Part shown: positions 42,428-50,830 of the stretch, piece by piece
Position numbering within the stretch: the stretch's first letter is position 1
How the letters are laid out: every line of letters begins with the position of its first letter
Source: HK1 sp965221725
GTDB taxonomy: Bacteria; Pseudomonadota; Gammaproteobacteria; HK1
Direction of reading: 5' to 3'
Assembly: GCA_965221725.1 (NCBI GenBank)
Contig: OZ244909.1
Location: forward strand, 1,984,001 to 2,048,000
Length of the DNA: 64,000 nt
The notes under the pieces: generated by a model
What the model saw: only the letters and a program-made list of their open reading frames with translations
Database searches by the model: none
What the model was told of the DNA's origin: nothing
Program-made: the position numbers and the translations under genes

Positions 42428-45400
42428 ATGGCCATCACCAATCACGAACGGGTCGGCAAGGCGCTGGACCTGCTCAAGGCGGGCCTCGGTCCGTTCGTCC
42501 AGCGCGAGATCCAGGGAGCGATCGAAGCCGGCCGGCAGGATGCCCACAAGCTGCGCCGCTTCGCGGACGATCCGCTGCTGGCGAACAAACCCATTCCCGA
42601 ATGGGATGTCGCCGGACTGCTCAAGCTGATGTGGGAAACCTGGAACGATGTCTTTCGCAACATCCTCGGACCCGCCGAGCGTGGTTTCGTCGGCGAGCTG
42701 CGCGGGCATCGCAACCGGTGGGCGCACCAGGAGAGATTCTCCAGCGACGATGCCTATCGCGCCCTGGATTCGGTCGGCCGGTTGCTGGCCGCGGTCTCGG
42801 CGCCGCAATCCGACGAGCTCGAGAAGATCAAGATGGAGCTGCTGCGGGTGCGCTTCGACGAACAGTCGCGAGGCGAACGGCGCAGACAGGCCGGTCTGGC
42901 GATCGAGAGCGCGGCCGCCGCAGGCCTGAAGCCGTGGCGAGAGATCGTGACGCCTCACCAGGACGTAGCGAGCGGTCGGTACCAGCAGGCCGAGTTCGCG
43001 GCCGACCTCTGGCAGGTGCATCTGGGCGAAGGCACGGACGAGTACCGGGATCCGGTCGAGTTCTTTCGCCGTACCTACCTGACCGAAAGCCTGAAGCGAA
43101 TGCTGGTCGGGGCGGTGCGCCGCCTTGCCGGAGGAGGCGGCGATCCGGTCGTTCAGTTGCAGACCAATTTCGGCGGCGGCAAGACCCACTCCATGCTGGC
43201 CCTCTACCACCTGTTTTCCGGTACGACGCCCGGCGAGCTGGCCGGCGTCGAAACCGTGCTGCAGGAGGCGCAGGCCGACCGTCTCGCCAAAGCCCGTCGC
43301 GTGGTGCTGGTCGGAAACAAGATCTCGCCGGGGAATCCCGTGATCAAGCTCGATGGCACGGTCGTACGTACGCTGTGGGGCGAGCTGGCGTGGCAACTGG
43401 GCGGCAAGGAGGCATTCGCGCGTGTTGCCGCCGATGACGAGAACGCAACCAGCCCCGGCGATGTGCTGCGCGAACTCTTCAAGGAGTACGGTCCGTGCCT
43501 GATCCTCATCGACGAGTGGGTCGCCTATGCCCGCCAGTTGCACGATCAGAGCGACCTCCCGGCCGGCAGCTTCGAAACCCAGTTCAGCTTTGCGCAGGTG
43601 TTAACCGAATCGGCCAAGCTCGCCAACAACTGCCTGCTCGTCATCAGTCTGCCCGCCTCGGATACGTCCGGATCTCCCCACGCCCGGGCCGACGACGTCG
43701 AGGTCGGTGGGCAGCGCGGCCGCGAGGCGCTCGATCGGCTGCGCAACGTGGTCGGTCGGATCGAGTCGTCCTGGCGGCCGGCCAGCGCCGAGGAAGGCTT
43801 CGAGATCGTGCGGCGTCGGCTGTTCGAACCGTTCTCGAATCCCGCACAGTTCAAGGATCGCGACGTGGTCGCTCGGGCGTTCGCGGATCTCTATCGGACC
43901 CAGCGGCAGGAGTTTCCGCCCGCGTGTCGGGACGCGGACTACGAGCAGCGGATCAAGGCCGCCTATCCGATACATCCGGAAATCTTCGATCGCTTGTACA
44001 CGGACTGGTCGACGCTGGTGAAGTTCCAGCGCACCCGGGGGGTGCTGCGGCTGATGGCGTCCGTGATTCACTGCCTGTGGGAGAAGGGCGATCGGAACCC
44101 GCTGATCCTGCCCGCGAATATCGCGATCGACGATCCGCGCGTGCAGTTCGAGCTGACCCGATACCTGCCGGACAACTGGGTGCCGGTGATCGAGAAGGAC
44201 GTGGACGGTGCCGGCTCGCTGCCATTACGGATCGACGGAGACGTTCCGAACCTCGGAAAGTTCGCCGCCTGCCGGCGCGTCGCGCGGGCGATTTATCTCG
44301 GTTCGGCGCCCACGGCCCAGGCTGCTCATCGGGGGCTTGAGGACCGCAGCGTGAGGCTTGGGTGCGTGATGCCAGGCGAGTCTCCGGCCGTGTTCGGCGA
44401 TGCGTTGAGGAGGCTGGCTGGCGCAGCGACTTACCTCTATCAGGATGGCCCGCGGTACTGGTATTCGACCCAGCCGACCGTCACCAAGCTGGCCGAGGAC
44501 CGCGCCGAGCTGCTGAAGAGCGACCCCGACAAGGTGGCGCAGGAGCTCGGCACCCGGCTTCGCGCCGACTTGCGCAGCACGGGCGACTTCAAGCGGGTCC
44601 ACCCCCTGCCGCAGTCGGGGCAGGATGTGCCCGACGATCTTGACGCTCGGCTGGTGGTACTCGGCATGGAGCACCCATACAGCAGGGACAAGGGGAACCC
44701 GGCGGAGGCAGCGGCGAGAGCCATCCTGGAATCCAGAGGTAGCGCCCCGAGGATCCACCGCAACACGCTGGTATTCCTTGCTGCGGACAAGACCAGGCTG
44801 CAAGAGCTCGACGAGGCGGTCCGGCGTTATCTGGCTTGGGGGTCGATACTCGATGAGCGCGAGCCCCTCGACCTCTCGCCCTATCAGGTCAGGCAGGCCG
44901 AAACCCAGCGGGAGGCGGCATCGAGCGCGGTGGCGGCACGGATTCCGGAGACCTGGCAGTGGCTCCTGGTTCCCGCGCAATTCCGTCCCGAGACATCGAT
45001 CGAGTGGTTGCCCATCAGGTTGACGGGGCAGGATTCGCTCGCGGCCAGAGCAAGCAGGAGATTGAAGGGCGACGAGCTGCTGGTGACCGGTTTCGCCGCC
45101 ACCCTCCTGCGCATGGAGCTCGATCGCGTGCCGTTATGGCGTGGCGATGATGTGCCGATCAGGCAAATCATCGAGGACTTCGCCCGCTACCTCTACCTGC
45201 CGCGTGTCGCCGACCCCACGGTGCTGCTGAAATCGATGAGCGACGGAGTCGGCCTGCTCACCTGGGAGCACGACGCATTCGCACTCGCGGACAGCTTCGA
45301 CGAGGAGGCGAAAAGATATCGCGGACTGCGTGGCGGACAGGTCGTTTCACTGGCCGATGCCGATGCGCCCGGGTTGCTCGTCAAGCCGGATGTGGCACGG

Positions 45401-45775
45401 CGACAACTCGATGCAGAGAAGCCGACACCGAGCGGAGGCGGGGAAATCGCCCAGCCTGGTCCCGGGGGAGAGGACTCCGCGCCGAGCGACGGATCGGAAC
45501 CCGGAGTACGACCACCATCGGACACGCCGACGGCGACAAAGCCCACGCGGTTCCACGGAACCGTACCGCTCGACTCGACCCGCGTGGGAAGGGACGCAAG
45601 CCGCATCGCGGATGAGGTGATCTCGCATCTCACCGGCCTGGTGGGATGCAAAGTCACAGTGACCATGGAAATCCACGCGGAGATGCCGTCAGGCGCCCCG
45701 GACCACGTGGTCCGCACCGTCACGGAAAACGGCCGGACCCTCAAGTTCACGAGTCAGGGCTTCGAGAAGGAGTAG
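42428..45775 (+). CDS. Swt1-type HEPN plus DUF499 AAA+ ATPase
   Basis: 1115 residues. The first 130 residues form a Swt1-like HEPN domain with an intact R-x4-H ribonuclease-type motif, RNRWAH. The DUF499 ATPase follows: NFGGGKTHSMLALYH (Walker A, about residue 250), LILIDEWVAYARQL (Walker B, about 360), and VISLPASDTSG. A Ser/Gly/Pro-rich linker near residues 1000-1060 precedes a small C-terminal domain. DUF499 proteins are found with DUF1156 methylases and SNF2 helicases in putative restriction-like systems. The HEPN domain could cut RNA upon activation. Last gene of the island, 86 bases after the MAD4-like gene. Confidence 0.85.
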   Translation: MAITNHERVGKALDLLKAGLGPFVQREIQGAIEAGRQDAHKLRRFADDPLLANKPIPEWDVAGLLKLMWETWNDVFRNILGPAERGFVGELRGHRNRWAHQERFSSDDAYRALDSVGRLLAAVSAPQSDELEKIKMELLRVRFDEQSRGERRRQAGLAIESAAAAGLKPWREIVTPHQDVASGRYQQAEFAADLWQVHLGEGTDEYRDPVEFFRRTYLTESLKRMLVGAVRRLAGGGGDPVVQLQTNFGGGKTHSMLALYHLFSGTTPGELAGVETVLQEAQADRLAKARRVVLVGNKISPGNPVIKLDGTVVRTLWGELAWQLGGKEAFARVAADDENATSPGDVLRELFKEYGPCLILIDEWVAYARQLHDQSDLPAGSFETQFSFAQVLTESAKLANNCLLVISLPASDTSGSPHARADDVEVGGQRGREALDRLRNVVGRIESSWRPASAEEGFEIVRRRLFEPFSNPAQFKDRDVVARAFADLYRTQRQEFPPACRDADYEQRIKAAYPIHPEIFDRLYTDWSTLVKFQRTRGVLRLMASVIHCLWEKGDRNPLILPANIAIDDPRVQFELTRYLPDNWVPVIEKDVDGAGSLPLRIDGDVPNLGKFAACRRVARAIYLGSAPTAQAAHRGLEDRSVRLGCVMPGESPAVFGDALRRLAGAATYLYQDGPRYWYSTQPTVTKLAEDRAELLKSDPDKVAQELGTRLRADLRSTGDFKRVHPLPQSGQDVPDDLDARLVVLGMEHPYSRDKGNPAEAAARAILESRGSAPRIHRNTLVFLAADKTRLQELDEAVRRYLAWGSILDEREPLDLSPYQVRQAETQREAASSAVAARIPETWQWLLVPAQFRPETSIEWLPIRLTGQDSLAARASRRLKGDELLVTGFAATLLRMELDRVPLWRGDDVPIRQIIEDFARYLYLPRVADPTVLLKSMSDGVGLLTWEHDAFALADSFDEEAKRYRGLRGGQVVSLADADAPGLLVKPDVARRQLDAEKPTPSGGGEIAQPGPGGEDSAPSDGSEPGVRPPSDTPTATKPTRFHGTVPLDSTRVGRDASRIADEVISHLTGLVGCKVTVTMEIHAEMPSGAPDHVVRTVTENGRTLKFTSQGFEKE

Positions 45776-45950
45776 CAGATCCGGTTCACTCCCCCACGGC
45801 TGCCGCCGGCACTCGCCGAAGAGAGCACTTGAGGCCGCAGCGAGGGTGCCTGGGGTCGCGGCGCAAACAATTACGGACCTCGACAATCCCGCTGCGCGGC
45901 CGGCGACAATCCTCGTTCCGGATTCGGTACCCGGAGTCACTACCGCCGCG

Positions 45951-46847
45951 TCACCCCTTCCCCTTCCAGGGAATCAGCCTGGTCTCCAGCTTCCGCATCA
46001 GGATGTCGATGCCGTAGCCGACGATGCCGATGATGATCACTCCCATGACCACGATGTCGGTGGACAGGAACGTGCTGGCAACCATGATCATGAACCCCAC
46101 GCCGGACTCGGCCGCGACGAGCTCCGCCGCGACTACCGTGCCCCAGCACACCCCCATCGCGACCCGCATGCCGGTGAATATCTCCGGCAGGGCGTTGGGG
46201 AGGATGACCCGGAACAGGAGTTGGCGGCGGTTGGCGCCGAGCGTGTAGGCGGCGTGAATCTTCGAGAGCTTGACGCCGGAGACCCCCGCCCGCGCCGCGA
46301 TGGCCATGATCCACAGGGCGGCGAGGAACAGCAGCAGGATCTTGGACCGTTCCCCGATCCCCGACCAGATGATGACCAGCGGGATGAACGCGAGCGGCGG
46401 GATCGGGCGGAAGAACTCCACCACCGGATCGAACATCCCCCGCATGACCCGCGACAGGCCCATCGCGAAGCCGAGCGGGATACCGACCAGGCAGCCGAGC
46501 CCGAAGCCCATCAGGATCCGGTACAGGCTCCAGCCGATGTGCTCCCACAGCGTGAAGTTGCGGTAGCCCTCCGACGAGATCGTCACGAACTGGTCCCACA
46601 CCGCACCGGGGGAGGGCCAGAAGATCGGATCCACCCAGTCGTACGCGCTCGAAAGCACCCACAGGACCCCGAGGGCCGCAACCGACAGGATGCTCCAGAA
46701 ACGCCCCCCGAGCGCCGCCGAGGGGTCGCCGAACGTCACCGTCTTGCGTTCGGGCTCGCCGGTACGGAGCAGGCCGACCTTCGCGAGCAACGACCGAATG
46801 AACCCCTGCGGCGTGGGGGCATCGCGAGGGGATTGCCGGTCGGACAT
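45951..46847 (-). CDS. tauC: ABC transporter permease, taurine/sulfonate type
   Basis: 298 residues with about six membrane segments and the permease EAA-like loop (AAYTLGANRRQLLFRVILP) that contacts the ATPase. It forms the inner-membrane channel of a TauABC/SsuABC-class importer. The ATG at 46847 follows GGAAGAG; it lies 11 bases after the ATPase gene. The frame extends further upstream to 47120 but only as antisense-like sequence within the ATPase gene. Confidence 0.9.
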   Translation of the reverse strand: MSDRQSPRDAPTPQGFIRSLLAKVGLLRTGEPERKTVTFGDPSAALGGRFWSILSVAALGVLWVLSSAYDWVDPIFWPSPGAVWDQFVTISSEGYRNFTLWEHIGWSLYRILMGFGLGCLVGIPLGFAMGLSRVMRGMFDPVVEFFRPIPPLAFIPLVIIWSGIGERSKILLLFLAALWIMAIAARAGVSGVKLSKIHAAYTLGANRRQLLFRVILPNALPEIFTGMRVAMGVCWGTVVAAELVAAESGVGFMIMVASTFLSTDIVVMGVIIIGIVGYGIDILMRKLETRLIPWKGKG

Positions 46848-46858
46848 CGACTCTTCCG

Positions 46859-47668
46859 TCAGGCCGGCTCGACCCGGCCCATGATCTCTTCCTCCATCTC
46901 CCAGATCATGGCGAGGATCTCGTCGCGCTTGTCCGCGAACTCCGCCGTCGCCTTGATGTCGCGCAGGTTCTCGTCGAGTCCACGCGCGGCGAACGGCAGG
47001 TGGTATTCCCGTTCGATACGCCCCGGACGCGGGGCCATGACGAACAGGCGCTCGCCGAGAAACAACGCCTCTTCGACGCTGTGGGTGATGAGGATGATGG
47101 TCTTGCCGGTCTCGCGCCACAGCTTCAGGATGAGCGACTGCATCTTCTCTCGCGTGAGCGCATCCAGTGCCCCGAGCGGCTCGTCCATCAGGATGAGCTG
47201 CGGATCATTGGCGAGGCAGCGTGCCAGCGCGACCCGCTGCTGCATGCCGCCGGACAGCTCGTACACCGCCTTGTCGCCGAATCCTTGCAGGCCGACGGTC
47301 TCGAGCAACCGCTCGACCCTGGACGCGATCTCACCCGACCGCACGCCACGCATCCTGGGCCCGAAGCCGATGTTCTCGGCCACGTTCAGCCACTCGAACA
47401 GCGCGCCCTGCTGGAACACCATGCCTCGGGTCGGGTCGGGGGCACATATCTCCTGCGCGTCGAACACCGCCCGCCCCCCGGTCGGCGCGAGAAAACCGGC
47501 AAGGATGTTGAGCAGTGTCGTCTTGCCGCACCCTGACGGCCCGAGCACCGTCAGGATGCCCCCGGGGAGGAGTTCGAATGAAACGTCCCGCAGGGCTTCC
47601 ACTCGGCCGCCCTGCGGGAGCTTGTACGCCATGGAGACCTGCTCCACGGAAAGACCGACTTCGTTCAC
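46859..47668 (-). CDS. tauB: ABC transporter ATP-binding protein, taurine/sulfonate type
   Basis: 269 residues. Walker A GPSGCGKTTL, Q-loop GMVFQQGALFEWLN, signature LSGGMQQRVALARCLA, Walker B LILMDEPLGALD and the switch His in LITHSVEEAL are all intact. It powers the importer made by the flanking genes. A C-terminal extension of about 50 residues (EFADKRDEILAMIWEMEEE) resembles that of other taurine-type ATPases. Middle gene of a three-gene minus-strand operon. Confidence 0.92.
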   Translation of the reverse strand: MNEVGLSVEQVSMAYKLPQGGRVEALRDVSFELLPGGILTVLGPSGCGKTTLLNILAGFLAPTGGRAVFDAQEICAPDPTRGMVFQQGALFEWLNVAENIGFGPRMRGVRSGEIASRVERLLETVGLQGFGDKAVYELSGGMQQRVALARCLANDPQLILMDEPLGALDALTREKMQSLILKLWRETGKTIILITHSVEEALFLGERLFVMAPRPGRIEREYHLPFAARGLDENLRDIKATAEFADKRDEILAMIWEMEEEIMGRVEPA

Positions 47669-47722
47669 CCTTCCTCCTCCGGAGTCGGCGGCCGGCCCGA
47701 CGACCCGGTGCCGGCGCCGCTG

Positions 47723-48730
47723 CTACTTCACCTGCCGCAGGTACGAGTCGTCGATGGTCGGGCCATAGTCGGCGAGCGCCTCCGGCAGCGACCCTTCCCT
47801 CACGTAGAAGTGCGCAACCTCATTGACGAACTCCTCGACCGTACCGCCCATCCACGCATCCGACAACTGCTCGTCGCGGGTCGGGAACTCGAACAGGCCG
47901 ACCATCGCGCGCGCATCTTCAAGCGACTGGCCCGCCTGCTTGGAGAGCACCGGCAGCATCGCCTCCGGGTTCTGACGGAACTTGTTGTTGGCGTCCTCGG
48001 TGAGCTGGAGGAACTTGACCACGAGATCGGGATGCTCCCTGGCGAAGTCGTTGGTCACCGAAACCACATCGAAAACGCGGATGCCGATGGCTTCCTGCTC
48101 CTTCGCCGTCATCAGCGGCTCCCCGAAATTCATCATCCGCCGCAGCGCCCCGCCGAACCCGCACGCCATCGCCACGTCGCCGCGCGCGAGCGCCGCCGCG
48201 CCCTCGGGCGGATTCATCTGGAGCAGGTTGATCTTGCTCGCGTCCACGCCCAGGTGCTGCAGGGTGCGCAGCATCTTGTAGTGCGTGACGTTGCCGATGG
48301 GGCTCGCCACCTTCTTCCCTTCCAGATCCTTCGCATTCGCCTGGGTGATGCCGGCGTCCTTGTGGACGATGCAGTTGTCGTTCTCGGCGTAGGACACCGC
48401 AGCACTGACGAGCGTGAGCGGGGCGCCCTTGGTCACCCCGACCACGAACGGCGTCAGCCCCTGCGAGTACGCAATCTGCACATCGCCGGACACCATCGCG
48501 GCGGTCATCTCGTTGCCGTTGCCGAACGAGCGCCAGTTCACGGTGAGGCCCATTTCCTTCTCGAAGGTGCCGTCGGCCTTGAACGCGAGGTTCGGGGACG
48601 GCCACTCCAGGAAATACGCCACCGTGATCTCGTCGAGCGCCGACGCCACGGGGGCGGTCGCAACCGCGCACAGAGCGGCGAGCGCACCCGCCAGGCGGGG
48701 CAACCATCCGGTCTTTCTGCCTGTCATCAT
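47723..48730 (-). CDS. tauA: Periplasmic taurine-type substrate-binding protein
   Basis: 335 residues. A Sec signal peptide (WLPRLAGALAALCAVATAPV) ends before ALDEITVAYFLEWP. The mature sequence, with NWRSFGNGNEMTAAMVSGDV, YSQGLTPFVVGVTKGAP and SPIGNVTHYKMLRTLQHLGV, matches the COG4521 group annotated as taurine binding proteins. It would deliver taurine or a related small sulfonate/amine to the permease. AGGAG lies 7-8 bases before the ATG at 48730. No taurine catabolic enzyme is present in the window, so the substrate is a family-level inference. Confidence 0.9.
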   Translation of the reverse strand: MMTGRKTGWLPRLAGALAALCAVATAPVASALDEITVAYFLEWPSPNLAFKADGTFEKEMGLTVNWRSFGNGNEMTAAMVSGDVQIAYSQGLTPFVVGVTKGAPLTLVSAAVSYAENDNCIVHKDAGITQANAKDLEGKKVASPIGNVTHYKMLRTLQHLGVDASKINLLQMNPPEGAAALARGDVAMACGFGGALRRMMNFGEPLMTAKEQEAIGIRVFDVVSVTNDFAREHPDLVVKFLQLTEDANNKFRQNPEAMLPVLSKQAGQSLEDARAMVGLFEFPTRDEQLSDAWMGGTVEEFVNEVAHFYVREGSLPEALADYGPTIDDSYLRQVK

Positions 48731-48815
48731 CGCAGTTCTCCTGTGATCGAAAATTCTGAACATCGCGCGGACTGCCGCCGCGGACCATTGCCGGAATCAG
48801 CAGACCGTCGTCGGC

Positions 48816-48821
48816 ATTATA
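48816..48821 (-). promoter_or_regulatory. Minus-strand -10 element for the taurine operon
   Basis: TATAAT, read on the minus strand, lies in an AT-rich patch about 85 bases before the tauA start. The -35 position has no good match, suggesting an activated promoter. Confidence 0.4.
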
Positions 48822-49026
48822 TATTTGTGACATCGAAACGATAGCTGCGCGGACGCGGGGCATTGTGGGCGTGCGGCATTGGCCGCGGTCGGGCGTGAAA
48901 TCGCGCCCGAGCGGGAATTTCGGTCGTGCCTCACTTTGAATTTCTGCCCGGTATCTCCGGCCTGCATGCACAGGCTTTCCCAAGGCATCAGGAGTCAAGG
49001 TGGGGCACTGGATTTCGGTCGGGGTT

Positions 49027-50748
49027 TCAGGCGTTGTATGCGGTCGATACCGTCTCGCCGCCCCGTCCTGTCCAGTCGGTGTGGAAGAACTCGCCGCGCG
49101 GGCGGTCGATCCGCTCGTAGGTGTGGGCGCCGAAGTAGTCGCGCTGGGCCTGGATCAGGTTCGCGGGAAGACGGGCGCTGCGGTAGCCGTCGTACCAGGC
49201 CAGGGCGCTCGCGAACGCGGGCACCGGCACGCCCCGGAGGACGGCGGTGGCGACGACGCGGCGCCAGGCGTCCTGCGCGTTCGCCATCGCCTCACGGAAG
49301 TATGGCGCCAGCAGCAGGTTCGCGAGGCCCGAGGTCTCGTCGTAAGCGGCCTTGATGCGGTCGAGGAACGCGGCGCGGATGATGCACCCGCCGCGCCACA
49401 TGAGCGCGATGGCGCCGAAATCGAGCCGCCAGCCGTATTCGGCCGAGGCCATCGACAGGAGCTGGAAACCCTGAGCGTAGGAGCAGATCTTCGATGCGTA
49501 GAGGGCCTGGCGCACATCGTCCGCGAACGACGGCGCGTCGGCATCTTCGGCGCCGGGATCACGCCCTGCCAGCGGGTCCCCGGCGCGAACACTCGGGGGC
49601 GCAGTGCGAGCGTCCACGGACGACATCGCGTCGGCACCAGGAGCCCACCCCGCCCTCACGTCTCCGGCGCGGGTGATTGGAGGCGCGGGGAGGGCGCTCG
49701 GGGCCGCGGTACGGGAGTTCGGGGCCGCGGCGTAAACGTCCACTGTCGATGACCGCACGCCGCCGGCGCCTCCTTTCCCCGTTGCCGTCTCCGGCCCCGG
49801 CAGGACTTGCGAGGCGGCGACCCGCTCGTCCTTGAGCGCGGAGAGCGCCCGCGCGAACACTGCCTCGGTGATGGCGGTAACCGGTGCACCGAGCATCAGC
49901 GAATCGATACCGGTCCACTTGCCGGTCCCCTTCTGCCCCGCCGCATCGAGGATCAGATCGACCAGGGGGCGGCCCGTTGCGTCGTCGACGCGCGCCAGGA
50001 TCCCGGCCGTGATCTCGACGAGGTAGCTCGACAGCGGCCCCGCGTTCCAGCGCGCGAAGACCTCGCTCATGGCCGCGGGCTCGATACCACCCACGTCCCT
50101 GAGCAGCGAGTACGCCTCCGCGATCATCTGCATGTCGCCGTACTCGATTCCGTTGTGCACCATCTTCACGTAGTGGCCGGCACCGTCGGGGCCGATCCAG
50201 TCGCAGCACGGGGTGCCGTCGTCCACCTTGGCGGCGATCGCCTTGAAGATCGGCTCCAGCATCGGCCATGCGTCCGCGTTGCCGCCCGGCATGACGCTCG
50301 GCCCGAGCAGGGCGCCCTCCTCGCCGCCGGAGACGCCGGTGCCGACGTAGAGGATTCCGGCCTCGCGCAGCGCGCGCGTGCGCCTTGTGGTGTCCCGGTG
50401 GTTGGAGTTGCCGCCGTCGATCAGTACGTCTCCCGGGTCGAGCAGCGGGGTCAGGGTATCGATCACCCGATCCACCGCGCCGCCCGCCTGGACCATGAGC
50501 ATCACCCGCCGCGGCCTTGCGAGCTTCGAGACCAGCTCCTGCGGCGACCAGGCGCCGACGATGGCCTTGCCGGCCGCACGGCCCGCGAGGAACGCATCGA
50601 CCTTCGACGTGGTCCGGTTGTACACCGCCACCGTGTACCCGCGGCTCGCGATGTTGAGCACCAGGTTCTCGCCCATGACCGCGAGCCCGATGACCCCGAT
50701 GTCCGCGGCCTCCACGGGACAGGATGACCACCGGTCTCCGTCGGTCAC
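49027..50748 (-). CDS. gnd: 6-phosphogluconate dehydrogenase (decarboxylating) with a long insert
   Basis: 573 residues against about 480 for the family. It oxidises 6-phosphogluconate to ribulose-5-phosphate, CO2 and NADPH. IGVIGLAVMGENLVLN (cofactor loop), IDGGNSNHRDT, VGTGVSGGEEGALLGPSVMP (family signature) and KMVHNGIEYGDMQ are intact, as is the ending PRGEFFHTDWTGRGG. Residues about 316-404 are an Ala/Pro/Gly/Asp-rich insert between the usual VLPGP and FADDVRQALYASK, with partial internal repeats (RAGDVRAGWAPGAD / RAGDPLAGRDPGAE). I prefer the GTG at 50748 (GAGGGG 6 bases upstream); GTGs at 50772 and 50715 are alternatives. Last gene of the minus-strand sugar cluster. Confidence 0.9.
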   Translation of the reverse strand: MTDGDRWSSCPVEAADIGVIGLAVMGENLVLNIASRGYTVAVYNRTTSKVDAFLAGRAAGKAIVGAWSPQELVSKLARPRRVMLMVQAGGAVDRVIDTLTPLLDPGDVLIDGGNSNHRDTTRRTRALREAGILYVGTGVSGGEEGALLGPSVMPGGNADAWPMLEPIFKAIAAKVDDGTPCCDWIGPDGAGHYVKMVHNGIEYGDMQMIAEAYSLLRDVGGIEPAAMSEVFARWNAGPLSSYLVEITAGILARVDDATGRPLVDLILDAAGQKGTGKWTGIDSLMLGAPVTAITEAVFARALSALKDERVAASQVLPGPETATGKGGAGGVRSSTVDVYAAAPNSRTAAPSALPAPPITRAGDVRAGWAPGADAMSSVDARTAPPSVRAGDPLAGRDPGAEDADAPSFADDVRQALYASKICSYAQGFQLLSMASAEYGWRLDFGAIALMWRGGCIIRAAFLDRIKAAYDETSGLANLLLAPYFREAMANAQDAWRRVVATAVLRGVPVPAFASALAWYDGYRSARLPANLIQAQRDYFGAHTYERIDRPRGEFFHTDWTGRGGETVSTAYNA

Positions 50749-50830
50749 AATGAGCCCCTCGGCACGACCCACTCCATAATGCTGATATCTGCTTCACGAG
50801 TTCCGAATTGTCTCGTGGCGGGCGGCTTCC

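Noticed and set aside
22983..45775. Complete DISARM system
   Set aside because: The helicase is DrmD-like, but no DrmA helicase, DrmB (DUF1998) or DrmC phospholipase-D gene is present, and the methylase is a DUF1156 type.
45846..47768. 640-codon plus-strand frame opposite the taurine transporter genes
   Set aside because: His/Arg/Pro-rich antisense of two unmistakable ABC transporter genes.
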